A stretch of DNA of 17,580 nt from Sphingomonas_R sp036387535 (GCF_036387535.1 NZ_DASVTO010000095.1:1-17580), one strand, 5' to 3'; numbered from the stretch's first letter, positions 6,732 through 14,690 are shown. Translations and numbers: made by a program. Notes: generated by a model not told the origin, from the letters alone.

Positions 6732-7216
6732 TCCTCATCCTCATCATGTTCGTCGCCGCCGCCCAGATAAATGGGGTTGGCCGGCTGCACCGTGGAAATC
6801 GCATGTTTATAAACCAGCTGCGACAGGCCGTCGCGGCGAAGCATCATGCAGAACAGGTCATAGGCCGCGATCTCGCCCTGCAACATCACGCCGTTCACCA
6901 GGAACATCGTCACCGGTTCGCGCTGCTTGCGGACGGCGGACAGGAAAATCTCCTGCAACAGCGTCGCCTTGCGTTCCTCGAACGATGCCTCGACCTCGCT
7001 CAGGTCGACCGGCTGCGCCGGCATCACGGTGGAGATCGCATGCTTGTAGATCAGCTGCGACTGGCCATCGCGGCGGAGCAGGACGGAAAAATTGTCGAAC
7101 CAGGTGATGATCCCCTGGAGCTTCACACCCTTGACCAGGAACATGGTCACCGGGGTTTTGGTCTTTCTCAGTGTGTTGAGGAAGATATCTTGCAGGTTGT
7201 TGACCTTTTCGGCCAT
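6728..7216 (-). CDS. hfq: RNA chaperone Hfq with two tandem Sm domains
   Basis: Hfq binds small RNAs and mRNAs and promotes their pairing. This 162-residue protein is about twice the usual alphaproteobacterial length because it contains two complete Hfq domains. Domain 1 (residues 8-72) has LQDIFLN, PVTMFLVKG, FDNFSVLL and YKHAIST (57-63). Domain 2 (about 86-151) has LLQEIFLS, PVTMFLVNG, YDLFCMML and YKHAIST (136-142). Both keep the Sm2 His/Lys pocket and rim basic residues (RKTK and RKQR). They differ at the proximal-face Gln-Asp (Q9-D10 versus Q88-E89) and at the distal-face Lys (K32 versus M111). A 13-residue acidic/polar linker joins them, and the C terminus is acidic (GGGDEHDEDED), like the acidic tip that releases RNA in E. 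coli Hfq. A trimer of such chains would form the six-domain ring. GGAG sits upstream of the ATG at 7216. Confidence 0.95.
   Translation of the reverse strand: MAEKVNNLQDIFLNTLRKTKTPVTMFLVKGVKLQGIITWFDNFSVLLRRDGQSQLIYKHAISTVMPAQPVDLSEVEASFEERKATLLQEIFLSAVRKQREPVTMFLVNGVMLQGEIAAYDLFCMMLRRDGLSQLVYKHAISTVQPANPIYLGGGDEHDEDED
6732..6742 (-). promoter_or_regulatory. Shine-Dalgarno for hflX inside the hfq tail codons
   Basis: The last hfq codons alternate GAT and GAG. On the minus strand they give two GAGGA cores, at 6742-6738 and 6736-6732. The first is spaced six bases from the TTG start of hflX at 6731, a good distance, so the Asp/Glu tail of Hfq doubles as the ribosome binding site of the next gene. 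Confidence 0.6.
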
Positions 7217-7280
7217 GGTGCCGGTCTCCGGTCTTGGCGGAACATGATGTCCGCGGCGCGCCCTTGCAGGACGTCGTGCA

Positions 7281-7299
7281 TCGGGGCACCGTGCCCCGA
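7281..7299. other. Perfect hairpin between ntrX and hfq
   Basis: TCGGGGCAC (7281-7289), one base, then GTGCCCCGA (7291-7299): a 19-bp near-perfect palindrome in the 133-bp gap between the ntrX stop (7350) and the hfq start (7216). As RNA on the minus strand it would form about a 7-bp GC stem with a small loop. No T tract follows, so it is not a standard terminator. It may weakly terminate or process the ntr transcript, or form the 5' end of an hfq mRNA. Confidence 0.45.
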
Positions 7300-7306
7300 C
7301 TGGCGG

Positions 7307-7335
7307 TATGTAGGGTGCCGGATCGCGGAGGTAAA
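7307..7335 (-). promoter_or_regulatory. Possible sigma-70-type promoter for hfq-hflX
   Basis: On the minus strand TTTACC (7335-7330) and TACATA (7312-7307) are separated by exactly 17 bases, 91 bases ahead of the hfq start. Both boxes are imperfect (about 4/6 and 3/6 of consensus). Its placement in the only sizeable gap of the minus-strand cluster is the main support. Confidence 0.3.
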
Positions 7336-7349
7336 CCTGCCGCCCCGCA

Positions 7350-8735
7350 TCATTCGCCGTCTTCCTTTGCCTCCGCCAGCCCCAGCGTCTTCAACTTGCG
7401 ATGAAGTGCTGATCGTTCCATCCCGATAAACGTCGCGGTGCGGGAAATGTTGCCGGAAAACCGCCGGATCTGAACGCGCAGATATTCGCGCTCGAACGTC
7501 TCGCGCGCTTCGCGCAGGGGCGTGCCCATGATCGATTTTGACGCGTTGCTGGGCGCGAACTTCTCCTGGTCGGACATCACCTCAGGCGGCAGCATGTCGA
7601 CATCGACCCGCCCGATGCGGTCGCCCGGCGCCATGATGATCGTGCGTTCGACGATGTTGCGCAACTGGCGGACATTGCCGGGCCAGTCATAGGATTGCAG
7701 CGCGGCATAGGCCTCGTCCGATACGGTCGGCGTCGCGACCCGCCGTTCGGTGGCGTAGCGCGCGACGAAATGATCGACCAGCGCGGGAATATCCTCGCGC
7801 CGTTCGGTCAGCGACGGAATATGCACCGGCACCACGTTCAGGCGGTAATAGAGATCTTCGCGAAACCGCCCCGCCTCGATCTCGGTCGGCAGCGTGCGGG
7901 CGGTGGCGGACACCACCCGGACATCGACCTTGACCATGCGGCGGCCGCCGACCCGGCTGAAACTCTGATCGGTCAGCACGCGCAGGATCTTCGCCTGCGC
8001 GGTCAGTGGCATGTCGGCGATCTCGTCCAGGAACAGCGTGCCGCCATGCGCCTGTTCCAGCAGGCCGGGACGGACGGCGCCGGTCGCGTCCTCGATCCCG
8101 AACAATTCCTCCTCTACCCGCTCCGGCGTCATGCGCGCGGCCGACACGACCACGAACGGTGCGGAATCCCGCGTGCTCCACATGTGCAGCAGGCGGGCGG
8201 CAACCTCCTTGCCGACGCCGGCGCCACCGGTGATCAGCACGCGGCTGCCGGTGCTGGCGACGCGTTTCAGGGTTGCGCGCACACTGTTGATCCCGACCGA
8301 TGTTCCGGTCAGCTCCTCCTCCTGCCCGATCTGCGCGCGCAGCGACGCGTTTTCGCGGCGCAGGCGGTCGGTTTCGGTCGCCCGCGCGACCAGCAGCAGC
8401 AGTTTCTCCGCCTCGAACGGCTTCTCGATGAAATCGGCGGCACCACGCCGCACGGCGGACACGGCGGTATCGATATTGCCATGGCCGGAAATCACCAACA
8501 CCGGCAGCGACGGATCACGCCGCTTGATCTCGTCCAGCAGATCCAGCCCATCGAGCTTGGAATCCTTCAACCAGACGTCGAGCAGGACCAGCGACGGTCG
8601 CCGTTCGGCCAGCGCCGCCAGGCACGCATCGCTGTTGGCCGCTACCCGCGCCTGATATCCCTCATCCTCCAGCACACCCGCCACCAGTTCGCGGATGTCC
8701 TGCTCGTCATCGACTACCAATACGTCCAGCGCCAT
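7350..8735 (-). CDS. ntrX: Nitrogen-type response regulator NtrX (GAFTGA-less)
   Basis: This 461-residue response regulator pairs with NtrY and in alphaproteobacteria is linked to nitrogen metabolism, redox/oxygen response and envelope control. It has a receiver domain with acidic pocket D9-D10, phospho-acceptor D53 (LLDVWLKDS) and K105. An AAA+ domain follows, with Walker A GGAGVGKE (170-177) in place of the common GESGTGKE and Walker B GTLFLDEIADM. A Fis-type helix-turn-helix lies near the C terminus (NISRTATFIGMERSALHRKL). The L1 loop that should carry GAFTGA reads FGIEDATGAVRPGLLEQ (212-228), so the sigma-54-contacting motif is missing. This agrees with what is known for alphaproteobacterial NtrX, which often works without classic sigma-54 activation. 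The start lies three bases after the ntrY stop. An unusually charged end (LAEAKEDGE) closes the protein. Confidence 0.95.
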   Translation of the reverse strand: MALDVLVVDDEQDIRELVAGVLEDEGYQARVAANSDACLAALAERRPSLVLLDVWLKDSKLDGLDLLDEIKRRDPSLPVLVISGHGNIDTAVSAVRRGAADFIEKPFEAEKLLLLVARATETDRLRRENASLRAQIGQEEELTGTSVGINSVRATLKRVASTGSRVLITGGAGVGKEVAARLLHMWSTRDSAPFVVVSAARMTPERVEEELFGIEDATGAVRPGLLEQAHGGTLFLDEIADMPLTAQAKILRVLTDQSFSRVGGRRMVKVDVRVVSATARTLPTEIEAGRFREDLYYRLNVVPVHIPSLTERREDIPALVDHFVARYATERRVATPTVSDEAYAALQSYDWPGNVRQLRNIVERTIIMAPGDRIGRVDVDMLPPEVMSDQEKFAPSNASKSIMGTPLREARETFEREYLRVQIRRFSGNISRTATFIGMERSALHRKLKTLGLAEAKEDGE

Positions 8736-8738
8736 CGA

Positions 8739-11033
8739 TCAATCGGCCTTCATTCGAGTAAGTTCGGGAACGCGCCGTTCGCGTTCGCCGTTATCGTCAT
8801 CCTCCGTCACCCCGATGCCCGCCAGCGGCGCCAGGGTCGCAGCATCGAACGACAGCCGCACGATCGTGCCGCCGCCCGGCCGATCATCGAACGCGATCGT
8901 ACCATGATGTTCCTCTACGATCTTCTTAACGATCGCGAGCCCCAATCCGGTTCCACGCGACCGTGTCGTCATATAGGGTTCGATGATCCTTTCGCGTTCC
9001 GGCGGCAGGCCGATGCCGTTGTCGGCCAGTTCGATCAGCACGCGTTTCGGCCCCGCGCCATCCTCGCGCTCGCCTTCCGCGCGCACGGTCAGCGCGACCG
9101 CGCCCTCGGGTGCATCCGGGCTGCGCGCCTCGATCGCCTCGACCGCGTTCTTGACGATGTTGGTCAGCGCCTGTCCCAGCTGCCGCCGGTCGCAGACCAG
9201 GTGCGGCCCTGGATCGGCGGCGATCAGCGTGAAGCCGACCGCGGGATGCGCCACTTCGTGCAGGAACAGCGCCTGCCGCGCGATCTCCGCAATCTCCTCC
9301 TCTCGGAATACCGGTTTCGGCATCCGCGCGAAGGAGCTGAACTCATCCACCATCCGCCGGAGATCGCCGACCTGACGGACGATCGTCTGCGTCAGCCGCT
9401 CGAACGTCGACGGATCCGACTGGATCTCGCGGCCATAGCGCCGTTGCAGCCGCTCGGCGGCCAGCTGGATCGGCGTCAGCGGATTTTTGATCTCATGCGC
9501 GATCCGGCGGGCGACATCGGCCCAGGCCGCGCGGCGCTGATCCAGCAGCTGCTGCGTGATGTCGTCGAAGGTCAGCACGTCGCCATCCTCCGTCCGCACA
9601 CGCTTCACCGCCAGCGTGCGCAGGTCCCCGCCGCTGGCCAGTTGCACCACCGCCTGGCGATCGCCCGAGACGCGGAGCGACTCCAGTTCCGGCGCAACCT
9701 CCGCCAGTGGTCGCCCGATCGGGCTCAGCCCATCGGTCTTCAGCAAGGCCGCCGCCGTGGTGTTGACGATGCGGATGCAACCATCGGCATCCACCGAAAC
9801 CACCCCGGCGGTGACGCCGGACAACACCGCTTCGATCAACGCGCGCCGACTTTCGGCCTGATCCGTGGCGGCCACCAGCGCGCCGGTCTGTTCCGACAGG
9901 CGCCGGGTCATGCGATTGAACGCCAGGGCAAGCGTGCCGACCTCATCCTGCCCGCGCGGCATCCGGACCCGCACCGAAAGATCGCCGCCGGCGACCCGCC
10001 GCGCCGCGCCGACCAGTTCGCCCACCGGCCGCACGAATCGGTCCGCCACCGCCAGCGCGACCCAGATCGATCCGCCGACGATCAGCAACGACACCAGCAG
10101 CAGCGCGGCGTTGAACTGCAACTGCAGCGACCGCGATCGATCGAGCAGCGCATTATATTCGGTCAGGGCCTCGCGACCGCGCGAAAACTGACGCAGCACG
10201 ACCGGGTTCACGGAGCGTGACGCGTAGAGGTAGGTGCGGCTGGCGGGATCGAACAGAATCGTCGCCTCCACCCGGTCCCCCGCCGCAAAGGATGTCCGGG
10301 GATTGCCGTCGCGCAGGGCCGGCAGGGCCGCAGGCGGCAGGCGCTTTTCCAGCGGCCGTTCGTCCAGCGATCCGATCAGCAGCCGTGGTATGCCGTCGCC
10401 ACCGATCTGGATCAGCGCCGCCTCGCCGAACTGCCGATAGGCGATCTGCTCCGCCACGAAATATTGCATGCGCTGGTCCTGCAACGACGCCTGGCTGACC
10501 GCGCTGCGGAAATCGGTGCGGGACGCGACCATGTCGTTCGCCAGCCGCCGGCTGTTTTCCTTGATATAGGCCTGCGCCACTTCGTTGCTGTTCTCCAGCA
10601 CCGCCCGCGCCCGGTTCGAGAACCAGAATTGCACGCCATATTGGAACAGCAGCGACGCGAACACCACGACCAGCAGCGTCGGCACGCTGGCCACGACCGA
10701 GAACAACGCGACCAAACGGACGTGCAGCCGCCCGCCGCCGCCGATCGGCGATGCCGCCGCACGCCGCATCGCGACCCGGCGCGCCGTGAACACCATCAGC
10801 GAGATGATCGGTACCAGATTCGCCACCAGTAGCAGGGCCACCACCGGCGGCGTCAGCAGCGTGTCGTTCTTTCCGCTGTGCGATATCACCAGATAACTAC
10901 CGGCTGCGACGCCGATCACGGTCAGCAGCACCAGCAGTTCCACGACGCGCAGCAACCGGCGCTGCCTGATCAGGATTGCAAGTCGGCGCCACCGCGGTGC
11001 GCGCCGGACAGGACGAGTCATCTCGGCGGTCAT
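8739..11033 (-). CDS. ntrY: Membrane sensor histidine kinase NtrY
   Basis: A 764-residue sensor kinase that phosphorylates NtrX. Transmembrane segments lie near 31-50, 62-83, 104-130 and 307-330, with a roughly 175-residue periplasmic sensor region between the third and fourth. A HAMP domain (about 331-383), a PAS domain (about 395-500), the H box IAHEIKNPLTP (phospho-acceptor H513), N box NIVKNAVEAIE (625-635), DNGIGL (671-676) and GTGLGLAI (694-701) follow in order. The start chosen is ATG 11033 (MTAEMTRPVRRA), with ATG 11021 as an alternative; the open frame continues upstream only as overlap with ntrC. Neither start has a strong Shine-Dalgarno. It follows ntrC after 61 bases and precedes ntrX by three, fitting one ntrBC-ntrYX transcript. 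Confidence 0.94.
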   Translation of the reverse strand: MTAEMTRPVRRAPRWRRLAILIRQRRLLRVVELLVLLTVIGVAAGSYLVISHSGKNDTLLTPPVVALLLVANLVPIISLMVFTARRVAMRRAAASPIGGGGRLHVRLVALFSVVASVPTLLVVVFASLLFQYGVQFWFSNRARAVLENSNEVAQAYIKENSRRLANDMVASRTDFRSAVSQASLQDQRMQYFVAEQIAYRQFGEAALIQIGGDGIPRLLIGSLDERPLEKRLPPAALPALRDGNPRTSFAAGDRVEATILFDPASRTYLYASRSVNPVVLRQFSRGREALTEYNALLDRSRSLQLQFNAALLLVSLLIVGGSIWVALAVADRFVRPVGELVGAARRVAGGDLSVRVRMPRGQDEVGTLALAFNRMTRRLSEQTGALVAATDQAESRRALIEAVLSGVTAGVVSVDADGCIRIVNTTAAALLKTDGLSPIGRPLAEVAPELESLRVSGDRQAVVQLASGGDLRTLAVKRVRTEDGDVLTFDDITQQLLDQRRAAWADVARRIAHEIKNPLTPIQLAAERLQRRYGREIQSDPSTFERLTQTIVRQVGDLRRMVDEFSSFARMPKPVFREEEIAEIARQALFLHEVAHPAVGFTLIAADPGPHLVCDRRQLGQALTNIVKNAVEAIEARSPDAPEGAVALTVRAEGEREDGAGPKRVLIELADNGIGLPPERERIIEPYMTTRSRGTGLGLAIVKKIVEEHHGTIAFDDRPGGGTIVRLSFDAATLAPLAGIGVTEDDDNGERERRVPELTRMKAD

Positions 11034-11094
11034 CGACTCGCAGTCATATCCTGTTGTTGCGGCGACGCCACACTTACCCGCGCCGGCCCTGGCC

Positions 11095-12543
11095 CTAAAC
11101 CTCCGGCCGGCGCAGATCGGCGGCCTCGATCCCGAGCGAAACCAGCTTCTTGCGCAACGTGTTGCGGTTGATCCCGAGCATCCGCGCCGCCTGCAACTGG
11201 TTTCCGCGCGCGACGAGCAGGACATGGCGCAGCAACGGACCCTCGAACGCCGGCAACAGGCTGTCATACAGGCCTCCCGGCGGCATCACGCCACGATGGC
11301 GCAGGAACCAGCCGGCCATCCATTCATCGATGACGGTCGCGAGATCGCCCTCGCCGCCGCCCGCCACCGCCTCCAAGCTCGCCGCCGCGCCGCCCAGTTC
11401 GTGATCCAGCAGGTCGGTGGTGATGACATCGCCCCGCGCCAGCACGGCCGCGCGCCGCATGACATTTTCCAATTCGCGGACATTGCCGGGCCAATCATGC
11501 TGCATCAACCGTTCGCATGCGGCATCCGCCAGCCGCTTTCGCGGCAAACCGTCGGCAGCCGCGCGATCCAGAAAATGCCGGGCCAGATCAACGATATCCG
11601 ATCCGCGTTGCCGAAGCGATGGCAAACGTACCGGCACCACGTTCAGGCGGTAGAACAAATCCTCGCGGAACCGCCCCTCCGCAATCAGCGCGCCCAGATC
11701 CTTGTGGGTCGCCGCGATCACCCGGACGTCGGCGTTGATCTGCCGCGTGCTGCCGATCGGGGTGAAGGCGCCGGACTGGAGAACGCGTAGCAGGCGGGTC
11801 TGCGCGTCGATCGGCATGTCGCCAATCTCGTCGAGGAACAGCGTGCCGCCCTGCGCCTGTTCGAACCGCCCGACATTGCGCTGTGCCGCACCGGTGAACG
11901 CGCCGCGTTCATGGCCGAACAACTCGCTTTCGATCAGGTCGCGCGGAATCGCGGCCATGTTGATCGCGACGAACGGCCGTGCCGCGCGCGGGCCGAGATC
12001 ATGGATCGCCTGCGCCACCAGTTCCTTGCCGGTGCCGCTTTCGCCCAGCACCAACACGGTCAGGTCGTTCGCAACCACGCGGGCGATCGTGCGGTAGACA
12101 TCCTGCATCGCGGGCGACCGCCCGATCAGCGGCAGTCCGTCCGATGCGACGCCGTCGTCCGGCACCTCCGCCGCGCGACCGATCAGCGCCAGCGCCGCTT
12201 CCACCGAACGCCCCAGTTCCCCGAGATCGAAGGGTTTGGGCAGATAGTCGAACGCGCCCTGTTCGGTCGCCCGCACCGCGGTCGCCAGCGTATTCTGCGC
12301 GGACAGCACGATCACCGGCATGCCGGGTCGCAGCGCGATCATGGCGGGCAACTGATCCAGCCCGTTGCCATCGGGCAGCATGACATCCGTCACCAGCACG
12401 TCGGGCGCGAACGTAGCGATGCCGGCACGTGCCGCCGCCAGCGTTTCCGCCAGTTCCACGACATGCCCAGCGCGCCGCAGCGATTCGCGCATGACGGTGC
12501 GGATCGCGGCATCATCGTCCACCACCAGGATGCGACCGGTCAT
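11095..12543 (-). CDS. ntrC: Nitrogen regulator NtrC, sigma-54 activator
   Basis: This 482-residue enhancer-binding regulator is phosphorylated by NtrB and activates sigma-54 promoters of nitrogen-assimilation genes. The receiver domain has D10-D11, phospho-acceptor D53 (LVTDVMLPDGNGL) and K103 (LPKPF). The AAA+ domain has Walker A GESGTGKE (167-174), the intact GAFTGA loop (214-219) and Walker B GTLFLDEIGDM. The Fis-type DNA-binding helix-turn-helix is at the C terminus (NQLQAARMLGINRNTLRKKL). The ATG overlaps the ntrB stop by four bases (ATGA), so the partners are translationally coupled. The intact GAFTGA contrasts directly with NtrX in the same cluster. Confidence 0.97.
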   Translation of the reverse strand: MTGRILVVDDDAAIRTVMRESLRRAGHVVELAETLAAARAGIATFAPDVLVTDVMLPDGNGLDQLPAMIALRPGMPVIVLSAQNTLATAVRATEQGAFDYLPKPFDLGELGRSVEAALALIGRAAEVPDDGVASDGLPLIGRSPAMQDVYRTIARVVANDLTVLVLGESGTGKELVAQAIHDLGPRAARPFVAINMAAIPRDLIESELFGHERGAFTGAAQRNVGRFEQAQGGTLFLDEIGDMPIDAQTRLLRVLQSGAFTPIGSTRQINADVRVIAATHKDLGALIAEGRFREDLFYRLNVVPVRLPSLRQRGSDIVDLARHFLDRAAADGLPRKRLADAACERLMQHDWPGNVRELENVMRRAAVLARGDVITTDLLDHELGGAAASLEAVAGGGEGDLATVIDEWMAGWFLRHRGVMPPGGLYDSLLPAFEGPLLRHVLLVARGNQLQAARMLGINRNTLRKKLVSLGIEAADLRRPEV

Positions 12544-13598
12544 GCGGTACGATCCCCGCCGCGCGGCAGCAACAGGCGGACGACGGTGCGCGGCGGGCGG
12601 CCTTCGCGCGCGAATTCCACCACGCCGCCATGGTCCGCGACCAGCTTGTCGACCAGCGCGAGGCCGAGGCCGCCACCGCTGCGTTTCGACGTCACGAACG
12701 GTTCGAACAGAAGGTCGACGATATCGTCCGGCGGGCCGGGTCCGTCATCGATCACGCACACCTCGATCGGCAGCGCAAGCGGCGCGTCGGCGGTGCGGCG
12801 CTTGGTCAATCCCGATCGGTAGGCGGTTCGCAGCACGATCTGCCCGGCTTGCCCCGCCATCGCCTCGACCGCATTCTTGATCAGGTTCACGAACACCTGA
12901 ACCAGCGCATCGCGGTTGCCGAGAACGGGTGGCAGCGACGGATCGTAAAGCTCCCGAATCGAAACATTGCGACCAAATCCCTGCACTGCCACTTCGCGGG
13001 CATGCGCCAGGATTGCGTGGATGTTCTGCGGCGATCGCGCGATCGGACGCGGGTCGGTAAAGCCCTCCATCCGATCGATCAGCCGCGCGATCCGGTCGAC
13101 CTCGTCGCGGATCAAGCCCGTCAGCGGTGCGGTCTCGTCATCGTCGCGGTCGAGCAGCTGCGCCGCCCCGCGGATGGCGGACAGCGGATTTTTGATCTCG
13201 TGCGCCAGCATCGCGGCGGCGGCGGTTGCGGTCCGCTGCCCGCCATCCCGGCGATTGCCCATCGGACCGAGCCCGCGGATATGGATGGCCATCACCCGCC
13301 ATCCCGCCTGTCCCGCCTGTCCCACCAGCGGTGCGGCCACGACATCGCCCACCATGCTGCGGCCATCCGGCAGCACCAATGTCTGATTATAGGCGGCATA
13401 GGGCGCCACGACCGCCGCGCCGGTCGGTCCGGGACCGATGAGGTCGTCGATGCACCGACCGATCATCATCGCGCGCGACAGGTTGAACAGGGCCTCGCTT
13501 GCCGGATTGGCCTCGCGCACGCGGTCCCCCTCGTCGACCGCGACGCAGGGCGTCGGTCCGGCCACGAACAGTGCCGCCGCAATTTCGATCGGGATCAA
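12540..13598 (-). CDS. ntrB: Nitrogen sensor histidine kinase NtrB
   Basis: A cytosolic kinase/phosphatase of about 352 residues that sets NtrC phosphorylation in response to nitrogen status, normally through PII proteins. The N-terminal PAS-type region begins IPIEIAAALFVAGPTPCVAV. The H box LAHEIKNPLSAIRG (phospho-acceptor H133), N box NLIKNAVEAM, DDGPGPP and the G box GGGLGLALVDKLVADHGG follow. It has no membrane segments. I place the start at TTG 13598, four bases after the dusB stop, because the conserved N terminus begins there and the upstream in-frame sequence lies antisense-shifted inside dusB. No clear Shine-Dalgarno is visible, so coupling to dusB translation is likely. The start codon is the least certain part. 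Confidence 0.9.
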   Translation of the reverse strand: MIPIEIAAALFVAGPTPCVAVDEGDRVREANPASEALFNLSRAMMIGRCIDDLIGPGPTGAAVVAPYAAYNQTLVLPDGRSMVGDVVAAPLVGQAGQAGWRVMAIHIRGLGPMGNRRDGGQRTATAAAAMLAHEIKNPLSAIRGAAQLLDRDDDETAPLTGLIRDEVDRIARLIDRMEGFTDPRPIARSPQNIHAILAHAREVAVQGFGRNVSIRELYDPSLPPVLGNRDALVQVFVNLIKNAVEAMAGQAGQIVLRTAYRSGLTKRRTADAPLALPIEVCVIDDGPGPPDDIVDLLFEPFVTSKRSGGGLGLALVDKLVADHGGVVEFAREGRPPRTVVRLLLPRGGDRTA

Positions 13599-13602
13599 GG
13601 CG

Positions 13603-14604
13603 TCAGGCCGCCGCGCGGCAGAGCCACGGCGTGTAGAAGCGTTCGAGCATGTCCAGCACCACGTCCGGATCCGCGATCTGGTTCGCGCGGTTGCGGAACT
13701 CGGCCGATCCTTCCAGTCCTTTGGTATACCAGCCGATATGCTTGCGGGCCATGTTGACCCCGATATCCCGCCCATAATGATCGAGCATCGCATGATAATG
13801 CCCGACGATCATGGCATATTGATCCGCGATCGCAGGATCGGGGCGGCGTTCGCCGGTGGCGAGATAATGCATCACCTGTCCCAACAGCCAGGGCCTGCCA
13901 TAGGCGCCGCGCCCGATCATCACGCCGTCCGCGCCCGACTCCGCCAGCGCGGTCACCGCATCGTCGATGCTGTTGATGTCGCCATTGGCGATCACCGGGA
14001 TCGAAACCGCATCCTTGACCCGCCGGATGAACTTCCAGTCGGCGGTGCCCTTGTACATCTGGTTGCGGGTCCGGCCATGGACGGTCACCATCTTCACGCC
14101 CAGATCCTCCGCGATGCGCGCGAGTTCCGGCGCATTCAGGCTGTCATGGCACCAGCCCATCCGCATCTTCAGCGTCACGGGGACGCGCACCGCCTTCACC
14201 GTCGCGTCGATGATCGCCGCGGCGTTGACCAGATCGCGCATCAGCGCGGACCCGGCATCGCCATTGACGATCTTGCGGACCGGACAGCCCATGTTGATGT
14301 CGATGATCGCTGCGCCGCGATCCTCGTTGAGCTTGGCCGCCTCCGCCATTTCGCGCGCGGTACAGCCCGCCAGCTGCATCGATACCGGTTCCTCGATCGG
14401 ATCCCACGCCGCTTTCTGCAACGACTGCCGCGTCTCGCGGATCATGGCCTGGCTGGCGATCATCTCGGTCACGTTCAGGCCCGATCCGTAGCGCCGCACG
14501 ATCCGGCGGAACGGCAGATCGGTGACGCCGGTCATCGGCGCCAGGATCACGGGATTGTCGATCCGCACGGGACCGATGGCGATCGGGGACAGCATGTGGG
14601 GCAT
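13603..14604 (-). CDS. dusB: tRNA-dihydrouridine synthase (DusB/NifR3 type)
   Basis: This 333-residue FMN enzyme reduces uridine to dihydrouridine in the tRNA D loop using NADPH. It begins MPHMLSPIAIGPVRIDNPVI and shows LAPMTGVTDLPFRR (FMN-binding start of the barrel), INMGCPVRKIVNGDAGSAL with the catalytic Cys in GCP, VHGRTRNQMY, and VIANGDINS followed by GVMIGRGAYGRPW. ATG 14604 is preferred; the frame also permits TTG 14613 or ATG 14595. It is the first gene of the minus-strand cluster; dusB (nifR3) before ntrBC is the classic alphaproteobacterial order. The subfamily call DusB rests on context and on the NifR3-like length. Confidence 0.95.
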   Translation of the reverse strand: MPHMLSPIAIGPVRIDNPVILAPMTGVTDLPFRRIVRRYGSGLNVTEMIASQAMIRETRQSLQKAAWDPIEEPVSMQLAGCTAREMAEAAKLNEDRGAAIIDINMGCPVRKIVNGDAGSALMRDLVNAAAIIDATVKAVRVPVTLKMRMGWCHDSLNAPELARIAEDLGVKMVTVHGRTRNQMYKGTADWKFIRRVKDAVSIPVIANGDINSIDDAVTALAESGADGVMIGRGAYGRPWLLGQVMHYLATGERRPDPAIADQYAMIVGHYHAMLDHYGRDIGVNMARKHIGWYTKGLEGSAEFRNRANQIADPDVVLDMLERFYTPWLCRAAA

Positions 14605-14690
14605 GACAGCCAATATGCCCGAAAATGAGGCAGAGTGCCAGCCGGATAAGCGGCTGGCGGCGGACGTCCGGCTCGGCTAGGCACGCGGCC
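14605..14690. promoter_or_regulatory. Divergent promoter region dusB / ispDF with hairpin
   Basis: The 86-bp gap between two divergent operons must hold the start signals for dusB-ntr-hfq on the minus strand and ispDF on the plus strand. It contains a perfect hairpin: GCCAGCCG (14637-14644), loop GATAAG, CGGCTGGC (14651-14658). GGACGTCC, a small palindrome, follows shortly after. I see no convincing -35/-10 pair or -24/-12 sigma-54 box. Confidence 0.45.

Noticed and set aside
7272..7290. Possible sigma-54 (-24/-12) promoter on the minus strand before hfq
   Set aside because: TGCACG and CTGCA resemble parts of the consensus, but the invariant GG of the -24 element is missing and the spacing is off by one.
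7695..10220. Very long plus-strand open frame (841 codons) opposite ntrX and ntrY
   Set aside because: It lies entirely antisense to two well-conserved genes, is rich in His, Arg and Gln as expected from reverse reading of GC-rich codons, and has no recognisable domain.
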